From: an uncultured Porphyromonadaceae bacterium
Lineage (GTDB): Bacteria > Bacteroidota > Bacteroidia > Bacteroidales > Muribaculaceae
Reading direction: 5' to 3'
Assembly: GCA_900548705.1 (NCBI GenBank)
Contig: URLF01000023.1
Location: forward strand, 1 to 32,285
Length of the DNA stretch: 32,285 bases
Shown here: piece by piece, positions 14,701-23,183 of the stretch
Position numbering within the stretch: the stretch's first letter is position 1
How the letters are laid out: each line of letters begins with the position of its first letter
Notes under the pieces: model-generated
Told to the model about the DNA's origin: nothing
Database searches by the model: none
Seen by the model: only the letters and a program-made list of their open reading frames with translations
Position numbers and translations under genes: made by a program

Positions 14701-16433
14701 CAGTTGCCGCCGGGACGGTTATGGAAGAGCAGGTAATCATGGCTGTCGCCATAGAATGTATACTTATACACAGTCTTCCCATTGTATGTAAGGTCGGTAA
14801 GCTCAAGGGCCGCGCCGTCTACTTCATTGACATCTGATTCTCCACGGTTGGCCCACGCGCTGAGGGAGACATTGTCCCACCCGGCAGGGATATTGGTCAG
14901 ATAAACGCAGGGAGCGTCAAGCGATGTGCCGGTGTCCTGTTTCCATGCCTCATATTTCCATTGGCCGTTATCTGACGTGCGCCAGTCGCTCAACCAGTAT
15001 ATCCCACCATCCTCGAAATCAAGGTTCATGGTCTGGTCGGTCGACACCCAGTTACCGTTTCCGTCGAGATGACGGTTGTTGAGTATAAGGTATTTATGGG
15101 CGTGGCCGGTGAAGGTGTATTTCCATACCGGTTTCCCCTTGTAAGTCATGTCGGTCAGTTCGGCCGCATTGCCGGGCCATCCGCCTTCATTCACATTGTC
15201 ACCGTCAGTCCATGCATAAACACCCACTGAGCTCCAGCTTGTGGGGACATTCGTGAAATAAACAGTCTCTGATTCGGCATAGGCGCCCAAAGTCCTTGTT
15301 GCGGGCAGGGCGCGTCCGTCATTCGAGTTGAAGAGTGGAGAACTGTACCATCCGTCCCAGGTCTCGCCGTCATATTTCTGGTAGTCTTTTTTGTTGAATT
15401 CCGGCCACCACCATATAAGGCCGTTGGCATTATCATGGCGGTTGAGCATGTCAATCACAGCCTGTGTGATTTTAATCTGGCCGTCAGGAGTATGGGGATA
15501 TTTCTCATACAACACGTTCTCGCCGTCAGCTTCCCAGTCATACGGCCAGTTGAACTCGACAATCCATATTTTCTTGTCGGGAAAACATTTCTCAAGGTCG
15601 GCGATTTCCTCCTCCGCCTTGTCGACATCGATATGCCAGTAAGGATAGTAGCTCAGACCGATGATATCATAATCGACCCCGAACTCACCCATCCACCGAT
15701 AGAAATTCCAGAGATTCCAGTGATTGGCCACCTGCTCGGTATGAATCACAATCTGTGCCTGCGGACAAATCTCGCGGCAGGCGCGACCCGCTTCTTTGAG
15801 CATATTTGTAAGGCGTTCCCAACAGCTGCGGTCATTCTCGCCGGTGGCTTTCTTGAGGTCGCCTTCAGCTGTCCCCGCGGGGCCCCACAACATACCGTAG
15901 CTGATTTCATTTCCGGTCTGAATCATATCAGGCACCACTCCCCTCTCGCGGAGCCATATCAGCGACTCCTTGGTGTATTCATACAGTTTCGCGGGGAGCT
16001 GATCGTCAGGGATGTTTTTCCAGTCTTCCGGTGTCCACTGATGATAAGGGTCAGCCCAGTAATCGGTGTAATGGAAATCAAGTAGCAAAGCCATACCCGC
16101 TTCCTTGATACGCTTACAGATGGGCAGGATATATTCCAGGGTCTGGCAGCAATTGGGGTCATATCCCAGCCATTTGGCATTGCTTCCATAAGAATATGCG
16201 CCGGGGTAAGCGCTCGGATTGACCATAAGGCGAACCCTCATCAGGTTCATACCCTCCTGGGCGTAGAATTTCACTACATCATCAATCGGGTTGCCGTCAT
16301 AATCGTAATATTTCGACTGAATCTGCTCATACAGAGGCAACAATGAAATGTCACCTCCGGCATAAGTGCGTGCCGCTCTCGTCGGCAATAAGGACGTGAA
16401 GAGCAGCAACAGCACTAAAAAGTTCTGTTTCAT
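11790..16433 (-). CDS. Multidomain GH53 endo-beta-1,4-galactanase with carbohydrate-binding-like modules
   Basis: A 1547-residue secreted protein, far longer than usual GH53 enzymes (350-450). A signal peptide (1-20) without lipobox is followed by the GH53 barrel (about 21-390), with acid/base E176 in MIQTGNEISYGM and nucleophile E293 in IWIVEFNWPY. Next are two related beta-sandwich modules at about 391-480 and 510-595, both opening VY(F/L)TN(V/I)P..W and containing VNE...A(A/L)ELTD(M/L)TY.GK..(W/Y)KYTF; these resemble CBM26-type modules. Further SusE/F-like modules follow (LYLFGNINGNEDW, DLYIMSDVQGWN, LYIHFG, DLYIVGEG). The last 35 residues (YFNLQGIEV...GVYIRQQG...TKVIVR) form a sorting-like tail shared with the neighbouring 16522-17400 protein. 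It is the last gene of the seven-gene operon. It probably acts at the cell surface on long galactan. Confidence 0.9.
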   Translation of the reverse strand: MKQNFLVLLLLFTSLLPTRAARTYAGGDISLLPLYEQIQSKYYDYDGNPIDDVVKFYAQEGMNLMRVRLMVNPSAYPGAYSYGSNAKWLGYDPNCCQTLEYILPICKRIKEAGMALLLDFHYTDYWADPYHQWTPEDWKNIPDDQLPAKLYEYTKESLIWLRERGVVPDMIQTGNEISYGMLWGPAGTAEGDLKKATGENDRSCWERLTNMLKEAGRACREICPQAQIVIHTEQVANHWNLWNFYRWMGEFGVDYDIIGLSYYPYWHIDVDKAEEEIADLEKCFPDKKIWIVEFNWPYDWEADGENVLYEKYPHTPDGQIKITQAVIDMLNRHDNANGLIWWWPEFNKKDYQKYDGETWDGWYSSPLFNSNDGRALPATRTLGAYAESETVYFTNVPTSWSSVGVYAWTDGDNVNEGGWPGNAAELTDMTYKGKPVWKYTFTGHAHKYLILNNRHLDGNGNWVSTDQTMNLDFEDGGIYWLSDWRTSDNGQWKYEAWKQDTGTSLDAPCVYLTNIPAGWDNVSLSAWANRGESDVNEVDGAALELTDLTYNGKTVYKYTFYGDSHDYLLFHNRPGGNWDSSAQAVVRPFVNGALYILSDAKNGENGSKYSAPYILSPGFDTTSQGADYLYLFGNINGNEDWHSGRDALKAVRNGLGSHVFRLSTESECWFRIRTEWTEYGPENNTDRDIYMYDNELRTQADATAAFHLPAGSYTITAEWRGDNGYMLSIGELKTPVVYPDLYIMSDVQGWNASADRCLEHRGNGVYVYNFPDGITKGSSFKVSTADWNLSFSSNRGILPNHTYMCNENNRSGSNMTIPEDIPGPAEVVFDYNLNSFRINAPNYTGVTDKSNRLYIHFGQNRRYGGNQDATPRVRLHDSTCFFSPSDEELRAAETFELKRVDPSDITYDLWYYELTPDQMSWAEDATFFFEKTDGSLEKYTCGRYVNGDDFNWDFQNWRKYIYYSDVADNYNAKAAQSYITWEELSPVRDNDKTDLYIVGEGLQRLAPVTPGTTGWDRIVDETIFSSPATMNVFYVEDLTAHELTKSYVLDSDEINEGAKFKMSWLYPWKRWMDSGKSGGEICQQRAWATFNLGIVGFSLMRATEKDIELKYGVTKTNREVYFKSSETFPCNNFNQYDWFVEKKFLGDVKFTLVVDLDKECYSATLLPFAPHPTATVQKVGVKTAQLDSHADADGFWDITPEPFKAESANGPVKYRKYNVATADVKIDAPNSAAIQESGHTVVYGLYWDKSLSTIYSGNPGEISLDGIPVSGSGVFGVRAKYTDVQSGFTFHSKFSEGEVKANVNVEAPVIGEPSDKTYVSGVKYGDRFTFGAYIDIPVQNPSPLNWYADYEVTPSEWSDGDGLSKGGELVHGGHRVFTENSGKSFHALDGWTMWSEGDFGDSHDWSHKLSADGNNWPIFLPEVKYFEYKDNYTDSELTTVLNMDVDAIYPFLVEVNPVPVEKSKSQAVAPSRAGSNLHRLELVRTSANTKSIILDRQVISGIEGVEADASTYDVRYFNLQGIEVGGGLTPGVYIRQQGMSATKVIVR

Positions 16434-16521
16434 GTTTGGTTAAGTTTGAATAAAGTCAGGTTAGTATGGCAAAAGGAAACCGGCCAGCAGGAGAAATCCC
16501 CGCTGACCGGCAGGGGCAGGT

Positions 16522-17400
16522 TTAGCGAATGTATTCTTTGGTCACCTTTGCACCCCGGCGGACTATGTAAAGGCCGGAGCCCGGATTGGTGACTTTGACT
16601 CCGGAGATTGTGAAGTATTCAGCAGGCACATCATCGAAATCGGCCGAAACATTGTCTACCCCGGCGGTACCCCGGACAGACAGTGTCTTATTCTCGATGT
16701 CAAGAACCAGCTCGGCATCCTCGATGTCGGAGGAGAAAGCCATATCGGGCAGACCGTCGCCGGTCACCACCTCATAGGTCTTTCCTGAAGTCATATCCCT
16801 GTCTCGGGTCGTGTAGGCGTTCTTCCAGTTACGGTCGGAGAGTTTGAAGGGTATACCGCCACGGACAACGCCGGTAGTATAGGTATAGATGTTTCCTTCG
16901 ACACTCATCTTGTATTCGTCGAGGAACTGCCAGTCATTGACCTCACCTACGAAAAACAGGTCATCCTTGACAACCGGAGGTGTGGGATCATCACCGCCAC
17001 CCCCGCTTCCCTCGCTGAGGATGAACTTCATGGAGTTGGTGTCAACCTTGAAATGGTATTTACCGGCTTCAAGATCCCAGGAGTAGTCGGTGGTGTCGCC
17101 GGTGTAGAACATCTCGTTCTCACCCATCTGTGGAACCGTGCTTGCAGCCGCCGGGGTGTAGCGGCAGGAGTTGAATGAGTCCCAGTCGCCGCCAATGGTC
17201 TTGACGAACCCGAAGCTGTTCTTCCCTCCGAGGTCGACATTGATTTCAAAGACTCCGTCGGCTGTCTTGGTCATTTCAAGACCCTTGGATGTGTCCCACC
17301 CGCCGGCAGGCTCACCAATCAGATATAATGTCTGGGCGACTTCGGCATTGAGGGCCATAGCCGTCATCAGTCCAGCTGAGAATAACAAAATCTTTTTCAT
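16522..17400 (-). CDS. SusE/SusF-like secreted glycan-binding protein
   Basis: The 292-residue protein has a signal peptide of about 20 residues (MKKILLFSAGLMTAMALNAE) without a lipid-anchor cysteine, which is unusual for SusE/F proteins. Two modules follow: one opening TLYLIGEPAGGWDTSKG (about 24-130), then after a Gly/Asp/Pro linker (SGGGGDDPTPP) one opening LFFVGEVNDWQ (about 147-245). These openings are typical of SusE/SusF starch-binding-like modules. The C-terminal segment YFTISGVKV...GLYIVRRGAKVTKEYIR matches the tail of the large GH53 and resembles short type IX secretion sorting domains. It probably binds galactan or oligosaccharide at the surface. It lies 52 bp after GH2 and 88 bp before GH53 in the operon. 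Confidence 0.8.
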   Translation of the reverse strand: MKKILLFSAGLMTAMALNAEVAQTLYLIGEPAGGWDTSKGLEMTKTADGVFEINVDLGGKNSFGFVKTIGGDWDSFNSCRYTPAAASTVPQMGENEMFYTGDTTDYSWDLEAGKYHFKVDTNSMKFILSEGSGGGGDDPTPPVVKDDLFFVGEVNDWQFLDEYKMSVEGNIYTYTTGVVRGGIPFKLSDRNWKNAYTTRDRDMTSGKTYEVVTGDGLPDMAFSSDIEDAELVLDIENKTLSVRGTAGVDNVSADFDDVPAEYFTISGVKVTNPGSGLYIVRRGAKVTKEYIR

Positions 17401-17452
17401 TTAAATCAGGTATTTGATTTGTGTCAGGTTGTTGATTATGTCGGGACTGTCA

Positions 17453-19900
17453 TCAGTCGGCTGTCTGGGCACTCATCGGGGCGCTGAACTCGATAACCGC
17501 TGATTTCAGCAGAGGTGAGGTGAATCTGACTTTCACCGGTGCAGCCGAGTCTCCACGGCCTACATAAGCAAGCACTCGGCCGTTGGATGCGCGACGCTCC
17601 GTCGCGCGGGGATGGCTCATATCGGTGTTGCCTGTGCCTTCAAGTCCGAGAAGCACACCCGACTCCACCTCACATTTCACCATATTGTCAGCCAGGGGTA
17701 TTCTTACACCGTTCTCATCGACCACCTCCACAGTTACATGTGCAAGCGGGGAAGACTCGTCAAGACGGTCAGTGTCAGATGTGACCCTCAAGGCATAAGG
17801 ACGGCCTGTGGTCTGGAGCGTGTCAGTGGCGGCGACTGAGCCGTCAGCAGCCAGAGCCTCAACTTTCAGTTCTCCAGGCTTGAATGGGATGTCCCAGGCC
17901 ATCATACCTTCCTTGAGATCAGCAGAAGAGGCTGTGGCGACCGGTTCTCCGTTGATCAGCAGACGGGCGGAGGGGCAATTGGTATAGCACACCACCCTGA
18001 CAGGCTGGCCGTCATTGAAGTTCCATACCTCCGGAGCATCAATCCAATATCCGGGATCGTGACCTTCGGCAATCTCATATGCTCCGAGATAAGCCACCGG
18101 CGTTTCGCTCCAGAGCGACGCGCGGAACTTGCCGCGCGGTTTGAGGAAGCTGCCGAAATCAAGCAGTCCGGTTCCGAGACCTCTTGAAGGCCAGGGATTG
18201 GACTCGCCGAGATAATCGGTGCCTGTCCACAGGAACTGGCCGAATATATGCTCATTGTCCCTCACAGCCTTCCAGGCATCATAGCCATGGCCATTCTCAC
18301 TGCCGTAAATCACACGGTCGGGATATGTCTGGTGATCGATGTCATAGCGGTCTTCGGTGTAATTGTAGCCCACGATGTCGACAGCACCGGGATAAGCAGT
18401 CTGGTTTGACATCACCACCCCCGCAAGCGCACCCGTCACAGGACGGCTTGAATCGATGGCACGCACAATCGGAGCAAGCCGCTCGGCGATTTCCCCGATT
18501 CTCATAGCCGACGGGGCCGAAGGATCATAACCGCCGAAATTAGGCTGGTTGATACCGGCGGCATGGTCGAGGATGGGATGGGAATAGGGGTCATTGGGAT
18601 AGTCGACCTCATTGCCGATGCTCCAGAAAGCCACACTCGGATGGTTGCGGTCGCGTCTTACCATATCGGCGACATCACGCTCTATCCATTCATTGAAGAA
18701 ATCATAGCTACCCTCGAACTTGGGTGTGCCGACATTCCATCCGGTCACCCATTTGCGTTTGGGGAATTCCCATTCATCACTGGCCTCATCCATGACAAGC
18801 AGTCCCAGCTCGTCGCAAAGGTCATAGACAACCGGAGCCTGGGGATTGTGGCTCATACGGATGGCGTTGACCCCAATATCCTTCAGGTTTTCAAGTCTGC
18901 GTTTCCAGACCTCACGGGGGACGACAGCGCCGAGGACACCGGCTTCATGGTGGAGGCATACACCCTTGACCTTGGTGTTGCGGCCATTGAGGAAGAATCC
19001 CTTGTCGGCATCAAACTTCAATGTACGCAATCCGACATTGCATGATGTCTCATCTATCTTCTTCCCATCTGCCAGCAGCTCGACATCGAGACGGTAGAGG
19101 GTCGGGGAATCGATGTCCCACAACTGAGGTTTAGCAACCTTGAGTTTGAGCGTACCCTTCTCCCCACCTTTAGCGGAAGCGTTACCCTTGGCGACCACGC
19201 GGCCATTGGCATCAGTAAGGGTGGCAATCACCTTCACCGGTTTGCGGTCAGGGGAGATAGTCTCGAATGTGACATCCACCGTGGCCGACTTCGGCGTGAT
19301 GGATGATGCCGCCCATCCTACCCCCCAGGGAGCGAGATGGGTGGCGGGGGTATGGACAAGGTAGACGTCGCGGTAGATTCCCGAGCCTGTATACCAACGG
19401 GAATCAGCCTCGCGGGTATGGTCGACCTTGACCGCCATCACATTCTCCCCCTGTTTCAGATAAGGAGTTATGTCATAATAGAAAGATATGTAGCCGTTGG
19501 GACGCTTCCCGACCAACTGGCCGTTGACATATACCTCACTGCGGTTGTAAACCCCCTCGAAATACACATAGTGTACGGGGAGGGAATCATTGACAGTGAA
19601 ATGCTTGCGGTACCATCCCAAGCCGCCGGGGAAGAAACCGGTGCAGGCATTGAGGCTCGGGGAAGGAAGCATCTCGATGCTCCAGTCGTGGGGCACGGAG
19701 AGATTGCGCCACGACGAGTCGTCAAAACCGGGAGCCGACGGGGCGACGGAATCTCCTTCAAGGGAAAAGACCCATCCCTTGTTGAAATTCTCCGCCACAC
19801 CCGTCGAGAGCTGAGCGCTCCCGGCCTGTGCGATGCCCAGCAGCATACCGGCGGCAGCTGCCAGACGACAGGTATCTAATTTCAAATTACGCTTCATCAT
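17453..19900 (-). CDS. GH2 beta-galactosidase with C-terminal DUF4982-type region
   Basis: Secreted GH2 enzyme of 815 residues. A signal peptide (about 1-29, ending GSAQ) is followed by the jelly-roll domain with GWYRKHF and NRSEVYVNGQLVG, an Ig-like domain, and the GH2 barrel. The acid/base is E431 in WSIGNEVDY and the nucleophile is E535 in IYGSENGHG. RMSHNPQ and the VKGVCLHHEAG segment are standard GH2 motifs. The C-terminal part (ARLLINGEPVA..., then a big Ig-like domain with SSPLAHVTVEVVDENG) fits the DUF4982/Big arrangement of Bacteroidetes beta-galactosidases. It probably removes galactose from non-reducing ends of galacto-oligosaccharides in the periplasm. It starts 8 bp after the GH30 stop, so they are co-transcribed. 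Confidence 0.92.
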   Translation of the reverse strand: MMKRNLKLDTCRLAAAAGMLLGIAQAGSAQLSTGVAENFNKGWVFSLEGDSVAPSAPGFDDSSWRNLSVPHDWSIEMLPSPSLNACTGFFPGGLGWYRKHFTVNDSLPVHYVYFEGVYNRSEVYVNGQLVGKRPNGYISFYYDITPYLKQGENVMAVKVDHTREADSRWYTGSGIYRDVYLVHTPATHLAPWGVGWAASSITPKSATVDVTFETISPDRKPVKVIATLTDANGRVVAKGNASAKGGEKGTLKLKVAKPQLWDIDSPTLYRLDVELLADGKKIDETSCNVGLRTLKFDADKGFFLNGRNTKVKGVCLHHEAGVLGAVVPREVWKRRLENLKDIGVNAIRMSHNPQAPVVYDLCDELGLLVMDEASDEWEFPKRKWVTGWNVGTPKFEGSYDFFNEWIERDVADMVRRDRNHPSVAFWSIGNEVDYPNDPYSHPILDHAAGINQPNFGGYDPSAPSAMRIGEIAERLAPIVRAIDSSRPVTGALAGVVMSNQTAYPGAVDIVGYNYTEDRYDIDHQTYPDRVIYGSENGHGYDAWKAVRDNEHIFGQFLWTGTDYLGESNPWPSRGLGTGLLDFGSFLKPRGKFRASLWSETPVAYLGAYEIAEGHDPGYWIDAPEVWNFNDGQPVRVVCYTNCPSARLLINGEPVATASSADLKEGMMAWDIPFKPGELKVEALAADGSVAATDTLQTTGRPYALRVTSDTDRLDESSPLAHVTVEVVDENGVRIPLADNMVKCEVESGVLLGLEGTGNTDMSHPRATERRASNGRVLAYVGRGDSAAPVKVRFTSPLLKSAVIEFSAPMSAQTAD

Positions 19901-19908
19901 GATAGTGT

Positions 19909-21495
19909 TTAGAGGTCATAAACGACGGTGGTCACACTCTGGGGATCAAGTACCACCTGAGCGCCTTTCTCCAAAGCCGCTCCCGCCAAATTCTTTGTAG
20001 CGGAGGTGGTGTAAGTGCTGACCGAGGCATTACCCCAGCCATCCGCAGTCACACCAAGGCGGACAGGCTTGTTGCCCATATTGGTGTAAACCGCCACCAG
20101 ACGGCGGCCATCGGGAGAGATATAAGCCGACCCGAAGAAATTCTTGCTTTCCTTTGTGGCAAGGTCCACGCGCTTGAAGCCGGGACGGACAAACAAGCTG
20201 AAATTGCCGAGCGCCCAAAGGTTGGAGGATGCGGCATAGGTGCCTTCACCGTCAAATACACTGTTACCGGCAAGATTCAGGTAAATCAGCAGCCAGCGGT
20301 TTCCGTTCTGCTCAAAGGGAGCATCCATGGCCACCCAATAGCACCATGAGCTGACATTGGCGACAGTGAAGTCATTGTGCATGACCTTGGTCATATGCAA
20401 CGCGCGATCCATATCGGTGGCTGCGGCATGTCCGGGGAACTCATCCTTGGGGATGTCGTCGCCGAGCATACACCATTCGCTCTGCCATACCTCGATTCCA
20501 TAGCGTCCGGCCATGTCGGCAACCTGGCCGCGCACACTGCGCTGGGTATCCCATGCGGTGTCGGTCCAGTAGCTATGGCAGCAATAGAGGGGAGCGACAT
20601 GGTCGAGGTCGCCGATATAAGCGGCGTCGCCGGGGGTCCAGAAATGTGACGGAGCCCCTCCTGACGTCCACTTGTCACCGATGAAGCAGTCCCAGCTGTC
20701 ACCCTCACCGAGAAGGATGCCGGTGGAGAGTGAACGTTCGCCAAGTGCGCGGTCAAGCTCGCGGGTAAGACGGGCGGCCTCATCTATCGTCCAGGCGGAA
20801 CCCTCCTGGTCGTGGCCGTTCCAGCTCACATTAGGCTCATTGATCGGGGAGATATGGGTGATGTTGTAACCCTCGTCAGTAAAATGACGGGTGATATCGG
20901 CGAGATAATCGGCAAATTTGCCGTAGCATGAAGGAAGCAGGTTTGACTTGTTTCCTCGGTCATTACGGGCCTGCCCGTTATAGGTGTATTCAACCAACGG
21001 ACTGTTGCTGAACAACACGAACTTCTCGGTGCCCATCTCGCGGGCCTTCTGCATGAAGTATTGCTGACCAGCGCATTTTGACCAGTCGTAACCGCCGTTT
21101 TCGCCACGGAAACTTTCGGCGCGGCGATGCACGGTCTGCACTCCGGATTTGTCTCCTCGTTCGGCTGACCCAGCTCCGGCGTTTACACGCCACATAGACA
21201 TACCGATACCCTGTGGCTGTCCGTCGACAATCTGCTGGGAGAACATCAGGCGGGCGATTCCCTCGCGTGCGCCGGTCCAGTCACGGCCGACCCAGTTGCC
21301 CATCCAGCAGTCGCTGGCTCCGATGCCCTGCATCGTCTGGTAGGTAATCAAGGGGTTGATGGTCACGGCCTTGTCGACAGCCGACTCCATCGGGTCGCGG
21401 GCCGGTGACGGCTCGCCGGGATCATAAGCGTAATCGCTGCATGACGACATCATCGCCACCCCGGCCAGTAAAAATGAATATATCTGAGGTTTCAT
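19909..21495 (-). CDS. GH30-family glycoside hydrolase, lipoprotein (possible beta-1,6-galactanase)
   Basis: The 528-residue protein starts with a lipoprotein signal peptide (SFLLAGVAMMSSC, Cys19). The (beta/alpha)8 barrel opens with TMQGIGASDCWMGNWVGRDW. The acid/base E220 is in HISPINEPNVSW and the nucleophile E340 in IEVWQSEWCML, the GH30 pattern. A C-terminal beta-domain with LFVRPGFKRVDL and YTTSATKNLAG is typical of GH30. The overall style is closest to the GH30_5-like branch that includes endo-beta-1,6-galactanases, which would fit the galactan operon, but the subfamily call needs a tree. I chose the ATG at 21495 over an in-frame ATG at 21534 because it gives a proper lipoprotein signal. 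It lies 45 bp after SusD. Confidence 0.85.
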   Translation of the reverse strand: MKPQIYSFLLAGVAMMSSCSDYAYDPGEPSPARDPMESAVDKAVTINPLITYQTMQGIGASDCWMGNWVGRDWTGAREGIARLMFSQQIVDGQPQGIGMSMWRVNAGAGSAERGDKSGVQTVHRRAESFRGENGGYDWSKCAGQQYFMQKAREMGTEKFVLFSNSPLVEYTYNGQARNDRGNKSNLLPSCYGKFADYLADITRHFTDEGYNITHISPINEPNVSWNGHDQEGSAWTIDEAARLTRELDRALGERSLSTGILLGEGDSWDCFIGDKWTSGGAPSHFWTPGDAAYIGDLDHVAPLYCCHSYWTDTAWDTQRSVRGQVADMAGRYGIEVWQSEWCMLGDDIPKDEFPGHAAATDMDRALHMTKVMHNDFTVANVSSWCYWVAMDAPFEQNGNRWLLIYLNLAGNSVFDGEGTYAASSNLWALGNFSLFVRPGFKRVDLATKESKNFFGSAYISPDGRRLVAVYTNMGNKPVRLGVTADGWGNASVSTYTTSATKNLAGAALEKGAQVVLDPQSVTTVVYDL

Positions 21496-21540
21496 CTCTT
21501 TCAAACTATTAAAATGTTGGGATTCGGAATCCATTCAGGA

Positions 21541-23166
21541 TTACTGCCAGCCGGGATTCTGGGCGATACGGCCCTCCGACATGGTGACTTCATAGAGGGG
21601 AATGGGGAACACAAGGTCACGACCTTCGACAAAAGTGATGCCTTTGTCGGAAGATTCGTTCTGGTTGGCCATCTCCAGGGGGTCAGCCTGCGAGCCGGTG
21701 TTCCACAGCACGAACGAACCGTTGGGGCCCATAAGGTTGCAAACCACCTTCTTGCCGTTGTCATCAGTCCAGCGACGGATGTCATAGAGACGCTGTGACT
21801 CGGTGGCAAGTTCCAGACGGCGCTCCAGACGAATCGCCTTGCGCAGCTCTGTGCCTGAAGCTGTCACCTCGGGAAGCCCTACCCTGTCGCGCACACGCTT
21901 GAGGGCCTGACGGGCAAGCCCATCCTGACCTGTCTCGTTGCAAGCCTCGGCGTAAAGAAGCAGGATGTCGGCATAGCGGAGAATGATGTAGTTCATCGGC
22001 GACATGCTTTCCTGACCGAACTTGGCGGGACGCTTGTCAAAGGGAAGATAATATTTGCGGCTGATGCGCTGCGACTTGTTGTCGGCGGGATTGATATAGT
22101 ATGTCCCGTTGCCGTTGCGGTTACCCTGCTTGGCCACGATACCTGCGAAATTGTCCTCACCGGCGATTTCGTTCGCGCCGTTCTTGATGATTGTCCAGCG
22201 GAGACGCTCAGTGTCACCTGCTTCGATGAAGGCAGCCTCCAGGTTGGCGGTAGGTGTGCCCCAGCCCCAGCCGTCCATATCGCCGCTGTTGCGGTTACCG
22301 CTGATCATCGGGATATTTCCGCCGAGCTTATAGGTCTCGTCATAGATGTTCTGAACCTCGAAGAGCGACTCACGGTTGTTTTTGTAGTCAACATTCCAGA
22401 TCTGGCCGAAATTGTCGACAAGATCATACTGATTGGTGGAAATCAGGTCGCCGAGAGTCTTGACGGCGGCGGCATACTCACCGTTGTAAACCTGTACCTT
22501 GCCGAGGAAGCCGAGGGCTGCACCTCTTGTGGCGCGGCCTACTTCGGAAGCACCCAGACGCGCACGTTCGGGCAGGTCGGCGGCAGCCTCGCTGAAATCC
22601 TTCTCGATGAAGGCGTAGCACTCCTCGACGCTCGAACGGGTGATGCCCTCAACTTCGTGAGGCATGACGAATCCGGTCACGAGAGGCACTCCGCCGAAAT
22701 TCTTCACGAGGTCGAAATAGAAATATGCCCTGAGGAATTTGGCCTCAGCTATGAGACGCGCCTTCTGGGTAGCGTCCATCTCGACATCAGGGAGACGGTC
22801 GAGAGCGATGTTACATCTGAGGATTCCTTTGTAACGATACTGCCAGAAGTCGGAAATGGAGCCGTTTGACTGGCCGACACCCTGATAGTGGGCCAGGGAG
22901 ATGTATTCCTCCTGGGCCTGTCCGGTGTTTCCCATCCAGTAATCATCGGTACACATATCGGAGAGAATCCACATGCGCTCGATTTTCCACCAGGTATATT
23001 CGGTAATCGATCCGTAGCAGCCCATGATGAACGACTCTGCGTCTTCCGGGCCCTGGAAGTAGGTGTCGAGGTTCTCCTGGCCCCTGACATTCTCTTCAAG
23101 AAAGTCGTTGCAGGAGGAGAGCAGAAGCCCGACCACCGCCATTGCGATAATATATAGTTTTTTCAT
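21541..23166 (-). CDS. SusD-like outer-membrane glycan-binding lipoprotein
   Basis: The 541-residue SusD/RagB-family lipoprotein forms the lid of the SusC transporter. The signal peptide ends in LLLSSC (Cys19). The N-terminal CNDFLEENVRG, the middle AEAKFLRAYFYFDLVKNFGGVPLVT (TPR-like helices) and the C-terminal NYIILRYADILLLYAEACNE and DIRRW segments are family hallmarks. It follows SusC by 17 bp, as in nearly all such loci. Aromatic residues that would bind galactan cannot be assigned from sequence alone. Confidence 0.95.
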   Translation of the reverse strand: MKKLYIIAMAVVGLLLSSCNDFLEENVRGQENLDTYFQGPEDAESFIMGCYGSITEYTWWKIERMWILSDMCTDDYWMGNTGQAQEEYISLAHYQGVGQSNGSISDFWQYRYKGILRCNIALDRLPDVEMDATQKARLIAEAKFLRAYFYFDLVKNFGGVPLVTGFVMPHEVEGITRSSVEECYAFIEKDFSEAAADLPERARLGASEVGRATRGAALGFLGKVQVYNGEYAAAVKTLGDLISTNQYDLVDNFGQIWNVDYKNNRESLFEVQNIYDETYKLGGNIPMISGNRNSGDMDGWGWGTPTANLEAAFIEAGDTERLRWTIIKNGANEIAGEDNFAGIVAKQGNRNGNGTYYINPADNKSQRISRKYYLPFDKRPAKFGQESMSPMNYIILRYADILLLYAEACNETGQDGLARQALKRVRDRVGLPEVTASGTELRKAIRLERRLELATESQRLYDIRRWTDDNGKKVVCNLMGPNGSFVLWNTGSQADPLEMANQNESSDKGITFVEGRDLVFPIPLYEVTMSEGRIAQNPGWQ

Positions 23167-23183
23167 TTCTTAAATACGATGGT

